Assembly: GCA_963754045.1 (NCBI GenBank)
Contig: CAVWEN010000003.1
Coordinates: 496,001 to 560,000, forward strand
Direction: 5' to 3'
Length of the DNA: 64,000 nucleotides
Source of the DNA: JALZKA01 sp963754045
GTDB lineage: Bacteria; Actinomycetota; Thermoleophilia; Solirubrobacterales; 70-9
Position numbers and translations under genes: made by a program. Below are positions 1 to 8,468 of this stretch, in pieces (position 1 is the first letter of the stretch; each line of letters opens with the position of its first letter). The notes beneath the pieces were generated by a model, which was not told where the DNA came from, did not search any database, and saw only the letters and a program-made list of their open reading frames with translations.

Positions 1-809
1 CGCGAGCAAAGTTCGTCCATATCGATGTGGATCCGGCCGAGATCAGCAAGAACGTTCCCGCTCACATCCCGATCGTGGGCGACGCCAAGGACGTATTGCC
101 GAAGCTGACCCGGGAGTACCAGGCGCTGAAGGCCGACTCTGGCCGACTCGCCGACTGGTGGAAGCAGATCCGCGAATGGCAATCACAGCATCCCCTGCGA
201 TATGAGGACTCTTCCGATGCCGAGATCAAGCCCCAGTTCATGGTGGAGGCGATGTACGAGGCCACCGGCGGCGATGCGATCATCACCTCCGACGTCGGCC
301 AACACCAGATGTGGGCGGCGCAGTACTACCACTTTGCCGAGCCGCGCCGGTGGCTGAACTCAGGTGGTCTCGGCACCATGGGTTTCGGCCTCCCCTCCGC
401 GATCGGCGCAAAGGTCGCGTGCCCCGATCAGATGGTTGTCTGCCTATCGGGCGACGGCAGCCTGGTGATGACCTGCCAGGAGATGGCAACCGCCGCGGTG
501 CACGACATCCCGGTGAAGGTCTTTTTGATGAACAACGGCCACTTCGGCATGGTCCGCCAGTGGCAGGAACTTTTCTGGGAGGAGCGCTACCAGTCGGTCG
601 AGATGGGACCCAGTCCTGATTGGCCCAAGCTCGCCGAGGCCTTCGGATGGCAAGGATCGACGTGCTCGGACAAGACGCAGCTTCGCGAGGCGATGAAGGC
701 GACCCTCGAAGCGGACGGTCCAGCGCTGCTGGACGTGCGCGTGACGCCCACCGAGAACTGTTACCCGATGATCCCCGCGGGTCACGCCGCCCGGGACATG
801 GTGGGGTGA
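1..809 (+). CDS. ilvB: Acetolactate synthase large subunit, C-terminal part (cut by the window edge)
   Basis: Condenses two pyruvates, or pyruvate with 2-oxobutyrate, using thiamine diphosphate: the first common step of valine, leucine and isoleucine synthesis. The frame is already open at position 3 and gives the family's AKFVHIDVDPAEI segment, so the gene begins outside the window and about 268 residues are visible. The TPP/Mg motif GDGSLVMTCQE followed by FLMNNGHFGM is intact, and the C-terminus has the usual NCYPMIPAG ending. The start-like ATG at 27 is internal. The regulatory subunit ilvN follows 53 nt downstream, the standard actinobacterial order. Confidence 0.95.
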   Translation, partial: RAKFVHIDVDPAEISKNVPAHIPIVGDAKDVLPKLTREYQALKADSGRLADWWKQIREWQSQHPLRYEDSSDAEIKPQFMVEAMYEATGGDAIITSDVGQHQMWAAQYYHFAEPRRWLNSGGLGTMGFGLPSAIGAKVACPDQMVVCLSGDGSLVMTCQEMATAAVHDIPVKVFLMNNGHFGMVRQWQELFWEERYQSVEMGPSPDWPKLAEAFGWQGSTCSDKTQLREAMKATLEADGPALLDVRVTPTENCYPMIPAGHAARDMVG

Positions 810-862
810 TCCGATGAGCGGAGCAAGGCGCGAAACTAGGTTGGTCGTCCACCGGGACACAT

Positions 863-1420
863 GTGATGGGTGAGCCTGGAACACCGGACTTGGTGAAGCT
901 CGAGGATCTGCAGGCCTCGAATGCACTCACCGGGCGCAAGCACATCCTCAGCCTCCTGGTCGAAAACCGCCCCGGCGTTCTGGCGCGGATCGCCGGTCTC
1001 TTCAGCCGCCGCGGGTTCAACATCGACACGCTTGCCGTGGGCCCAACCGAGGACCCTGACGTCTCGCGTGTGACCCTCACCCTCGACGGCGCCGTGCATC
1101 CGATCGATCAGGTCACGAAGCAGCTTCACAAACTGGTCAACGTGATCAAGATCAGGGATATGGAGCCCGACGGCACGGTGGCCCGGGAGATGGCGTTGTT
1201 CCGGGTGAACGCCTCGGTAGAGAACCGCGCCGAGATCATGCAGTTCGCCGAGATTTTCGACGCCACCGTGGTGGACGTCTCGCGTCGGACTCTCACGATC
1301 GAGATCACGGGTGCCCAGGAAAAGGTGGACTCGTTCGAGCGCATGGTCAGGCCTCACGGCCTGATCGAGATGGCTCGGACGGGCGAGGTCGCCATCACCA
1401 AGTCGCGGCCCGACTCGTAG
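863..1420 (+). CDS. ilvN: Acetolactate synthase small (regulatory) subunit
   Basis: Regulatory partner of IlvB that stimulates the enzyme and confers feedback inhibition by valine. Residues about 25-100 form an N-terminal ACT domain (ILSLLVENRPGVLARIAGLF, then RGFNIDTLAVG), and the second half is the usual IlvN C-terminal domain ending in VRPHGLIEMARTG. At 185 aa it is slightly longer than typical (about 165-175). Two adjacent starts are possible, GTG at 863 and ATG at 866; no clear Shine-Dalgarno decides between them. It lies in the same direction as ilvB and is probably co-transcribed. Confidence 0.95.
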   Translation: MMGEPGTPDLVKLEDLQASNALTGRKHILSLLVENRPGVLARIAGLFSRRGFNIDTLAVGPTEDPDVSRVTLTLDGAVHPIDQVTKQLHKLVNVIKIRDMEPDGTVAREMALFRVNASVENRAEIMQFAEIFDATVVDVSRRTLTIEITGAQEKVDSFERMVRPHGLIEMARTGEVAITKSRPDS

Positions 1421-1431
1421 GTCTTTAGGGC

Positions 1432-2823
1432 ATGCTGGCCGGCGTCGACACCCTGGTCGAGCGGCTCGGTGAGCTGGCAGCCGGCGCCGGTCCAAAGCGC
1501 AGGCTGGTGAGCGTCACACGTGAGGTCGATCTACGGGACCCGGTCGCGGCCGTGTTTGGCTCGCGTCGGGCCGACGACAGGTGGTTTGCGTGGGCTGAGC
1601 CCGACCGCGACTTCAGCGTTGCGGGCTTGGGTTCTGCGTCCGAGGCGATCGCGCGCGGGGCCGACCGCTTCGATGATGTGGGGGAGGCCTGCGGGCGGCT
1701 GCTTCGCAACCGACTGGCCGACGAGCCCACGGGCATGCCGCCCAGCGCGGGACCAGTCTGGGTCGGGGGCTTCAGCTTCGCTGCGCACGGGGGTGAGCAG
1801 TCCCATTGGGCGTCGCTGCCGCCGGCCCTACTCACGCTGCCCGAGCTGTCGCTGACGAGGGCGGGCGGGAAAACGCTCCTGACGCTGAGCGCCGTCGTGG
1901 ACCCCGGCGCGCCGGCCGCCGCCGTCGCGAACCGCGCGGCCAGCCGCCTCGCATCGCTCGACGCGATGCCGCTGCCGATGCTCGATCCCTCTCCATCCGG
2001 AGATGTGCGAATCGCGAGCGCGGCCGACCCCGGGGCCTACGAGCTTGCCGTCTCGCGCGCTGTGGAGCGAATCCGCTCGACCGGGATGGAAAAGGTCGTG
2101 CTCGCGCGCGAGGTGCGTGCCGAAGCGCCTCGGGCGCACGATCCCGCGGCTCTGTTCGGCGCAATGCGAGAACTGTTTCCGTCCTGCTTTTGTTTTTGCG
2201 TCGGCACGCCCGAGGCTGCCTTCCTGGGCGCCAGCCCCGAGCTGCTGGTGCGCCGGAGGGGAGCCGGGGCGCAGACTGTGGCGCTGGCGGGCTCGGCACG
2301 ACGTTCGGCCGATCCCTCGGTCGATGACCACCTGGGCGAGCAGCTGCTGCGCTCGGACAAGGACCGATCCGAGCACGCGATAGTCGTGCGTCGAATCGAG
2401 CGCGCCCTGCGCCGTCACGCCGTGTGGGTGCAGGCCGAGGACGAGCCGGTCGTCATCAGGGTCGCCAACATTCAGCACCTCGCAACCCCGATCCACGCTC
2501 AGCTGGCAGATCCGCGATCGGCGATTGAGCTCGCTGGGCTGCTGCACCCGACACCTGCAGTGGGCGGCGAGCCGGCGCGGGCCGCGATCCAGGCGATCGA
2601 CGACCTCGAGGACCTCGACCGCGGCTGGTACGCGGGCCCAGTGGGCTGGATGGACGCCACCGAGGACGGCGAGTTCTGTGTCGCACTGCGCTCGGCGTTG
2701 TTGCGCGACCGCACCGCGCACCTCTTTGCGGGCTGTGGGATCGTCGCCGAATCGGACCCGGCGGCCGAGTTGGCCGAGTCGGAGCTGAAACTGGGTGCAC
2801 TTCTACCGCTCCTGGCCGGCTAG
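1432..2823 (+). CDS. menF: Isochorismate synthase
   Basis: Converts chorismate to isochorismate, the committed step toward menaquinone. The C-terminal two thirds form a chorismate-binding domain: KVVLAREV, LGASPELLVRR, LLRSDKDRSEHAIVVRRIE, LHPTPAVGG and the Mg-binding ESELKLGALLPLL are all present. The N-terminal part is variable, as usual. The LHPTPAVGG motif and the adjacent men genes favour MenF over anthranilate or salicylate synthases. Its ATG lies 11 nt after ilvN, so it may be read through from ilvBN. A siderophore-type EntC/DhbC role is possible in principle, but no siderophore genes are nearby. Confidence 0.9.
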   Translation: MLAGVDTLVERLGELAAGAGPKRRLVSVTREVDLRDPVAAVFGSRRADDRWFAWAEPDRDFSVAGLGSASEAIARGADRFDDVGEACGRLLRNRLADEPTGMPPSAGPVWVGGFSFAAHGGEQSHWASLPPALLTLPELSLTRAGGKTLLTLSAVVDPGAPAAAVANRAASRLASLDAMPLPMLDPSPSGDVRIASAADPGAYELAVSRAVERIRSTGMEKVVLAREVRAEAPRAHDPAALFGAMRELFPSCFCFCVGTPEAAFLGASPELLVRRRGAGAQTVALAGSARRSADPSVDDHLGEQLLRSDKDRSEHAIVVRRIERALRRHAVWVQAEDEPVVIRVANIQHLATPIHAQLADPRSAIELAGLLHPTPAVGGEPARAAIQAIDDLEDLDRGWYAGPVGWMDATEDGEFCVALRSALLRDRTAHLFAGCGIVAESDPAAELAESELKLGALLPLLAG

Positions 2824-2861
2824 CAACTGGTGACGTGCGCAGAAGGTAGCCTCGCCGACCC

Positions 2862-3752
2862 GTGCCCCGCCTGCCACGAAGCCTCGTCGAGCGAGCGACC
2901 CGCGCCACCGTGCGACCGGTTGCCCGGTTGCCGCTCTCAACTGCGCGCCGCCTGATCCTGGCGGCACGTCACCTCAACCGTGTGCCGCGTGGGGTCCGAA
3001 TCACCCAGGCGGGCGCCGGTGGGGTGCACGGCGAGCTGGTCAGCCCCAGGGACGCTGGTGGGGTCCCGAGGCTGCTCTACGTTCACGGCGGCGCATATCG
3101 CCTAGCGGCGCCCGCCACGCACAGGAACGTGGTCTCGGCCCTGGCGCTACGGTTGGATACCTGCGTCTTCTCCGTCGAGTACAGGCTGGCACCCGAGCAT
3201 CCTGCCCCAGCCGCGCTCGACGACGTGGTCGCTGCCTATCGAGCCCTCGCAGGCCGCGGTGGCGAATCGATTGCCCTGGCTGGCGACTCCGCGGGCGCTG
3301 GCCTGGCGCTCGCCTGCGCGATCGCGGTTCGCGACGCCGGCGACGTGCCGCCCGCCGGACTCGCGCTGATCTCTCCCTGGGTGGACCTGACTCTTTCCGG
3401 TGAGAGCAACGCCACCAACGACGGCAGGGACGCACTGCTGTCCAACTCGTTGCTGGTCGCTGGCGCCGCCGAGTACGCGAGCGTCCTCGACCCCGCCGAT
3501 CCGCGGTGTTCGCCGCTTTTTGCCGACCTCGCCGGTCTGCCCCCGATGCTGATCCAGGCGGGCGGCATCGAGGTCCTGCGAAGCGACGCTGAGCGCCTGA
3601 GCGAGCGAGCGACCGCGGCGGGCACAGAGGTGGAACTGGAAATTGCCGATGATCTCTGGCACGGCTACCACGTGCATGCGGGAATGCTTCGCGAGGCCGA
3701 CGATGCGGTCGCGACGATGGGCGACTGGCTCGCCCGGCGCTTGGGCGCCTAA
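2862..3752 (+). CDS. Alpha/beta hydrolase, hormone-sensitive-lipase type esterase
   Basis: A 296-residue cytoplasmic serine hydrolase without signal peptide. The oxyanion motif HGGAY (about residue 75; HGGG in most relatives), the block VEYRLAPEHPAPAALDDVVA, the nucleophile elbow GDSAG (Ser143), an acidic triad residue in GGIEVLRSD (Glu237, where Asp is usual) and His267 in WHGYH fit the HSL/family IV esterases. Start is GTG with TAGCCT 9 nt before it, a leaderless-type promoter. It sits between menF and menD, where many bacteria have menH, also an alpha/beta hydrolase; the sequence is not MenH-like, so a menaquinone role is only speculation. Its 3' end overlaps convergent menD by 4 nt. Confidence 0.85.
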   Translation: MPRLPRSLVERATRATVRPVARLPLSTARRLILAARHLNRVPRGVRITQAGAGGVHGELVSPRDAGGVPRLLYVHGGAYRLAAPATHRNVVSALALRLDTCVFSVEYRLAPEHPAPAALDDVVAAYRALAGRGGESIALAGDSAGAGLALACAIAVRDAGDVPPAGLALISPWVDLTLSGESNATNDGRDALLSNSLLVAGAAEYASVLDPADPRCSPLFADLAGLPPMLIQAGGIEVLRSDAERLSERATAAGTEVELEIADDLWHGYHVHAGMLREADDAVATMGDWLARRLGA

Positions 3753-5497
3753 GCGGTTGCGCGGACCGCCTCGGCGGCCCGTTCCCAGAGCACGCGGTGG
3801 GCGACCACGTTCGCCTTGCGGTCGGTCCGGAGCTCCGTGAGCAGGTGGCGGTCGCTCGGCAGCCGCCCGAGGTCGGCCAGCGACTCCACGCGGCAGTACT
3901 CGACGCCGTGCGCTGCGGCCAGCGCTGCGTAGTCGATTCCCAGCGGGGTCCCGAAGGCCGCCTCGAATTCGCCTCGGGATACCTGTTCGGCCTGAGGCAG
4001 GAACTCGAAGATTCCGCCGCCCCCGTTGTTGACGACGACGACCCGCACCGGGGCGCTGGCGTTTGTGAGCACCGCCAGTCCATTCGCGTCGTGATGCATC
4101 GCCAGGTCGCCCAGCACCACCCACGTGGGGCACCCCGTCGCCAGCGCCGCGCCAACGCCACTCGAAACCGTCCCGTCGATCCCGTTCGCACCGCGATTGG
4201 AGTGGATGCGGACTTCTGCAGCCGACGGCGCCGTGAACGACTCGTGGTCGCGAACGGGCATGGAGGAGGCCAGATAGACGAGCTCGCCGTCTGCATAGCA
4301 GCGTCCCAGCGCGGCATGGATGGCGGGTTCGGTGAGCGGCTCCTCCGGCAGCGCCTGTTCGATCGCCGCTGCGGCGGCCTCGTCGGCCCGTCGCCAGCTC
4401 GACGCCCAGGGCCCGCCCGCCTCGCGGCCGCTGCGCTGGGCGAGCTCGCGAGCGAGGATCAGAGGGTTGGTGCGCAGGATGAGACCGGCGCGGCGTGTGG
4501 GTTCGCGCCAGCCGTGGGCCGGGTCAACGACGAGCTGGTCGCAGCCCGAAAGCGATCGAATCCATTCGCGCAACGGCTTTGAGGTAGGCATCTCGCCGAA
4601 ACGCAGGATCAGCTCCGGGTCGAGTGAGCGCGGACGAGCGCGCGCGATCGCATCGTAGGACGAGATCAGCTGGGACTGATCGTGAGTGCCGAAGCGCAGG
4701 CCGGACGTCGGCTCCGCGAGGACCGGGTAGCCGGAGGCGCTCGCGAGCGCTGTCACGGCGCCGGCGAGCGCCGGGTCACGCTGTCGCCCGACGACGATCA
4801 GGCCGCGCGGGCGTTCGGCGATGTCGGCGGCGATCGCGTCGAGCGCTTCCGGCGAGAGCGCCAACTCCGGCCGGTAGACGTCGATGAGCGGGAGGTTGCC
4901 GCGGCCGGCGAGCGCCAATGGATCGCGGGCGCTCACGTCACCGTCGATCGGCTCCGGGCCAAGTGGGTCGCGCCACGCGGCGTTGATGTGAACCGGACCC
5001 GGTCGTGAGTCGCCGCGGGCTGATGCGAAGGCGCGACACGCGCTCGCTCGCACGTGCAGCAGCCCGGCGTCGTCCGCCTCGTTGGTGCCCAGCTCGCAGA
5101 ACCAGCGGACCGACGAGCCGTAGAGCTTCAGCTGGTCGATCGTCTGTCCGGCTCCGACATCACGTAGCTCGGGCGGGCGATCGCAGGTGATCACGACCAG
5201 CGGGATGTCCGACTCGCTCGCCTCGGCGACCGCAGGGTGGAGATTGGCCGCGGCCGTGCCGGAGGTGCACACGACGAGCGCGGGGGTGCCCGATGCCGCG
5301 GCCGCACCCAGCGCGACAAATGCCGCGGAGCGCTCGTCGACCACGCTCGTGGTCGTGATCTCACCCTGGCGGAGCAGCGCCAGCGCGAGCGGGGTCGAGC
5401 GCGATCCGGGGCAGATGACCGCCTGCCGAAGCCCGCAGCGCGACAGCTCTTCGGCGATCGCGCTCGCGAGGGCCGTGTTGCGATTCGTGGGATCCAC
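3749..5497 (-). CDS. menD: 2-succinyl-5-enolpyruvyl-6-hydroxy-3-cyclohexene-1-carboxylate synthase
   Basis: ThDP-dependent enzyme adding succinic semialdehyde (from 2-oxoglutarate) to isochorismate in menaquinone synthesis. At 582 aa it is full length. Visible are the N-terminal pyrimidine domain (AVICPGSRSTPLALAL, then VDERSAAFVALG with the conserved Glu), CTSGTAAANLHPAV, and the C-terminal ThDP/Mg domain (GDLAMHHDANGL followed by VVVVNNGGGGIFEFLPQ). Start is GTG; TAGGTT lies 6 nt upstream and overlaps the TAG stop of menC, suggesting its own near-leaderless promoter. It is the last gene of the minus-strand run menB-menA-menC-menD. Confidence 0.95.
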   Translation of the reverse strand: MDPTNRNTALASAIAEELSRCGLRQAVICPGSRSTPLALALLRQGEITTTSVVDERSAAFVALGAAAASGTPALVVCTSGTAAANLHPAVAEASESDIPLVVITCDRPPELRDVGAGQTIDQLKLYGSSVRWFCELGTNEADDAGLLHVRASACRAFASARGDSRPGPVHINAAWRDPLGPEPIDGDVSARDPLALAGRGNLPLIDVYRPELALSPEALDAIAADIAERPRGLIVVGRQRDPALAGAVTALASASGYPVLAEPTSGLRFGTHDQSQLISSYDAIARARPRSLDPELILRFGEMPTSKPLREWIRSLSGCDQLVVDPAHGWREPTRRAGLILRTNPLILARELAQRSGREAGGPWASSWRRADEAAAAAIEQALPEEPLTEPAIHAALGRCYADGELVYLASSMPVRDHESFTAPSAAEVRIHSNRGANGIDGTVSSGVGAALATGCPTWVVLGDLAMHHDANGLAVLTNASAPVRVVVVNNGGGGIFEFLPQAEQVSRGEFEAAFGTPLGIDYAALAAAHGVEYCRVESLADLGRLPSDRHLLTELRTDRKANVVAHRVLWERAAEAVRATA

Positions 5498-5506
5498 GCG
5501 GCGAAC

Positions 5507-6559
5507 CTACACGCGACAGGCGGCCACAGCGTCCTCGTCGAGCTCCACGCCGAGCCCGATCCCCTGAGGCAACACCAGCTGATCTCCCTGCAGCTCGCAG
5601 CCGACGCTCGCGATCGCTGTGTCAAAAAGGAGCTGCGTGGCGAGTCCGTGTGGGACGCCCGGGTCGTTGCCGTCCGCGCGCACCGCCTGGGCGACGTGAG
5701 CCGCCGCCGCGATGCCGATCGGCCCGTCCAGCGCGGAGGACAGGTAGGTGGGGAGAACCGCCGCGATCTGCCGCGCTGCGCCAAGCCCGCCCACCTTCGA
5801 GAGCTTCGCCGTGGAGTAGGTGCACGCGCGCTTGCGCACCGCCCGGTGGGCGTCGGCAACCGAAGCCACGGCCTCGTCTGCACACAACGGCACGGTGGTT
5901 TCCCGCGCCAGTCCCGCGAGCGCGCGCAGGCCTGCGACGGGCTGTTCCGCCAACTCGATCTCATGGTCCGCGATCTCATTCAAGGCGCGCGCGGCCTCCC
6001 GGGCGGTCCACGCCTGGTTGGCATCCACGCGGATCCTCGGCTCGGATCCGAGCGCTTCTCGCACGGCCGCGACCGTCGCTCTCGGATCTTCTCCCCGGGC
6101 ACCCAGCTTCAGCTTGAACGTCGAGAAGCCACGGTCGGCCCACGAAAGCGCCTGCTCGGCGACAGCCTCGGGGCGGTTCGAGGTCAGCGTGGCGTTGCAT
6201 GCCACCGGGGCGGCGTCGCTCGCTCCGAGCAGCCTCCATAGCGGCTGGTCCGAAAGCTTGGCGGCAAGATCGAACACGGCGCACTCGACCGTTGCGGCAG
6301 CGGCGCTGGGCATGCGCCGGGGGCTCGTCAGTTCAACGGCGGTACTGACGGCAAAGGCCATCGGATCCTCGGCGGCGGCGGTGAGATCCAACCCGACGAT
6401 CCTCGTCGCTGCGTCGTTGACCCAGCCCTCCACCTCCTCGAGTGGGAGATCGCCACGCAATGACAGGGGCACACCCTCGCCGAGTCCGACGAGATCGTCG
6501 TCAGTGTGGATCCGCAGCAGGACGATCTCGCGAGCGCTCAGCTCACCCGCTGCGGTCAC
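5507..6559 (-). CDS. menC: o-Succinylbenzoate synthase (enolase superfamily)
   Basis: Dehydrates SHCHC to o-succinylbenzoate in menaquinone synthesis. Enolase-superfamily catalytic features are all present: Lys pair in FKLKLG, metal ligands in RVDANQAW, ELAEQPV and CADEAV, and the second-side Lys in TAKLSKVGGL. The first usual start is GTG 6559, but the reading frame stays open upstream to 6619 and encodes LRIERVETLRLAIPFRDPY, the first conserved strand of the family. No ATG, GTG or TTG exists there, only CTG (6616, one base after the menA stop). True translation therefore probably starts at CTG 6616. Closely related N-acylamino-acid racemases are an alternative, but the men context argues for MenC. 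Confidence 0.9.
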   Translation of the reverse strand: MTAAGELSAREIVLLRIHTDDDLVGLGEGVPLSLRGDLPLEEVEGWVNDAATRIVGLDLTAAAEDPMAFAVSTAVELTSPRRMPSAAAATVECAVFDLAAKLSDQPLWRLLGASDAAPVACNATLTSNRPEAVAEQALSWADRGFSTFKLKLGARGEDPRATVAAVREALGSEPRIRVDANQAWTAREAARALNEIADHEIELAEQPVAGLRALAGLARETTVPLCADEAVASVADAHRAVRKRACTYSTAKLSKVGGLGAARQIAAVLPTYLSSALDGPIGIAAAAHVAQAVRADGNDPGVPHGLATQLLFDTAIASVGCELQGDQLVLPQGIGLGVELDEDAVAACRV

Positions 6560-6617
6560 GTACGGGTCGCGAAACGGGATCGCCAGCCGCAGCGTCTCTA
6601 CACGCTCGATTCGCAGC

Positions 6618-7493
6618 TCAGCCCACCACCAAGCCCAGGGATACCAGCAGGCTGAACACGCCGAGGATCAGGCCGGTACCGGCCAGCGCCCCGTTCAGGG
6701 CAGGGCCGTCCACGCGTTCGCGTACGGCTTGCCACGGGCCCGGAACGGCGAAGACTGCGCCGAGGCCCAGGAGGGCCAGCGCGGGTCCATCGCCAAGCGC
6801 GAGCGCGAGCGGCAGCAGCGCGAAGCTTCCGACGACGAGGCCGGCGTAGAGCGCGCGGGTGCGCTCGCGCCCGATGCGAACCGCGAGCGTGCGTTTGCCT
6901 GCACGCGCGTCGGTTTCGAGATCACGAACGTTGTTGACGACGAGGATCGCCGTCGAGAGGAACCCGACAGGGATCGAGAGCAGGATCGGCAGCAGGTCAA
7001 GCTCCTCCAGCTGCACGTAGTAGGAGCCGTTCACGGCGACCAGACCAAAGAAGAGGAAGACGAAGACCTCGCCCATACCCGCGTAGCCGTAGGGCCGTGG
7101 GCCACCGGTGTAGAGAACGCCCGCTGCGATCGAGACGGCACCGACCACGATCAACTCCGGGCCGGCGACTGTCGCCAGGTAGACGCCGGCGCCAACCGCG
7201 AACGCGAAGGCGATGTAGGTGGCCATCAGCACACGCCGTGGGGCGACCAGCCCGGCCGATGTGACCCGGACCGGCCCGAGGCGCTCCTCGGTATCGGCAC
7301 CACGCTTGGCGTCCGAATAGTCGTTGGCGAGGTTGGTGCCGATCTGGATGAAGACGGAGCCGAGCAGTGCGGCGACGAACGCCCCCCAGCGAATGTCGTC
7401 GACCGTGGAGTAGGCGGCCGCGCTGCCAACGAGCACCGGCGCGATCGCGGCCGGAAGCGTCCGCGGGCGCGCAGCCATGAGCCAGATTCTCAT
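6618..7493 (-). CDS. menA: 1,4-Dihydroxy-2-naphthoate polyprenyltransferase
   Basis: Integral membrane prenyltransferase attaching the polyprenyl chain to DHNA to make demethylmenaquinone. The protein starts MRIWLMAARPRTLPAA, the normal MenA N-terminus; the frame is open further upstream, but that would overlap menB and is Ser/Arg-rich junk. The first Asp-rich motif is NDYSDAKRGAD and the second NVRDLETDARAGKRT; about eight or nine hydrophobic helices follow the UbiA fold. Length is 291 aa. An alternative ATG at 7478 would give WLMAA-less MAARPRTLPAA. It begins 19 nt after menB and ends next to menC in a tight operon. Confidence 0.93.
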   Translation of the reverse strand: MRIWLMAARPRTLPAAIAPVLVGSAAAYSTVDDIRWGAFVAALLGSVFIQIGTNLANDYSDAKRGADTEERLGPVRVTSAGLVAPRRVLMATYIAFAFAVGAGVYLATVAGPELIVVGAVSIAAGVLYTGGPRPYGYAGMGEVFVFLFFGLVAVNGSYYVQLEELDLLPILLSIPVGFLSTAILVVNNVRDLETDARAGKRTLAVRIGRERTRALYAGLVVGSFALLPLALALGDGPALALLGLGAVFAVPGPWQAVRERVDGPALNGALAGTGLILGVFSLLVSLGLVVG

Positions 7494-7512
7494 CTGGATG
7501 AGCGACGCAATC

Positions 7513-8433
7513 TCACGGGCGTTTCGGGTACTTGGAGAAGTCGGGCGCGCGGCCCTCCTGGTAGGCGTTTCGTCCCTCCTGGCCCTCTTCGGACATGTAG
7601 AAGAGAAGGGTCGCGTCGTGCGAGAGCTGCTGGATTCCAGCAAGTCCGTCTTCGGTGGCGTTGAAGCTCGACTTCAGCAGCCGCAGCGAGAGCGGGCTGA
7701 GCGCGTTCATTTCACGACACCAGGCGACCGTCTCGCGCTCGAGCTCGGCCAACGGAACCACCTTGTTGACCAGTCCCATCTGGAGTGCCTCATCAGCCTC
7801 GTAGAGGCGTGCGAGGAACCAGACCTCCTTGGCGCGCTTGACCCCGATGTTGTTGGCCAGTAGGGAGGCACCGAAGCCGCCGTCGAACGAGCCCACCCTG
7901 GGACCTGTCTGCCCAAAGCGCGCGTTATCGGCCGCGATCGTTATGTCGCAAACCAGGTGCAAAATGTGGCCGCCGCCGACCGCGTAGCCAGCGACCATCG
8001 CGATCACGGGCTTCGGTAGGCGACGGATCTGAACGTGCAGGTCGCCGACGTCGAGGCGCCCAACGCCCTGCTGAGCGACCTCATCGTCGCCGATGTAGCC
8101 GTCATCGCCACGGATCCGCTGGTCACCACCCGAGCAGAAGGCCTGGTCGCCAACCCCGGTGAAGATGATCGCTCCCACCTCGGTGTCGTCGCGGGCGCGG
8201 TTAAACGCATCGCGCAACTCGGCCAAGGTCTGCGGGCGGAACGCGTTCATGACGTCCGGGCGGTTGATCGCAATCTTCGCGATGCCGTCTCCGCGCTCGT
8301 AGATCAGGTCGCGGTAGTCACCGGCTGCCTCCCACTCGATGGGCGCATAGAGCTGATCTTCGGGCGGGGCGTCTTTGTGGCGGATGGGCACGTGGGAACT
8401 ATGCCCTACCGGGCGGGCAAACCTGTGCTTCAC
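7513..8433 (-). CDS. menB: 1,4-Dihydroxy-2-naphthoyl-CoA synthase
   Basis: Crotonase-fold enzyme closing the second ring: o-succinylbenzoyl-CoA to 1,4-dihydroxy-2-naphthoyl-CoA. CoA/oxyanion motifs FCSGGDQ and AVGGGHILHLVCDITIAAD, the MenB-specific TGPRVGSFDGGFGASLLAN block and the C-terminal EGQEGRNAYQEGRAPDF are all intact. The GTG at 8433 gives 306 aa. An internal GTG at 8391 is a credible alternative start, because CATAGT lies 6 nt before it, like other near-leaderless genes here, and the first 14 residues look unconserved. First gene of the minus-strand men operon; divergent from menE with 35 bp between the outer starts. Confidence 0.95.
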   Translation of the reverse strand: MKHRFARPVGHSSHVPIRHKDAPPEDQLYAPIEWEAAGDYRDLIYERGDGIAKIAINRPDVMNAFRPQTLAELRDAFNRARDDTEVGAIIFTGVGDQAFCSGGDQRIRGDDGYIGDDEVAQQGVGRLDVGDLHVQIRRLPKPVIAMVAGYAVGGGHILHLVCDITIAADNARFGQTGPRVGSFDGGFGASLLANNIGVKRAKEVWFLARLYEADEALQMGLVNKVVPLAELERETVAWCREMNALSPLSLRLLKSSFNATEDGLAGIQQLSHDATLLFYMSEEGQEGRNAYQEGRAPDFSKYPKRP

Positions 8434-8468
8434 GCCTTACGTCGCTCATCAGGGAAAATCCCCGACGC

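Noticed and set aside
5820..7664. 614-codon plus-strand frame over menC and menA
   Set aside because: Antisense shadow: Ser/Arg/Ala-rich composition, no domain, and menC/menA have full family signatures on the other strand.
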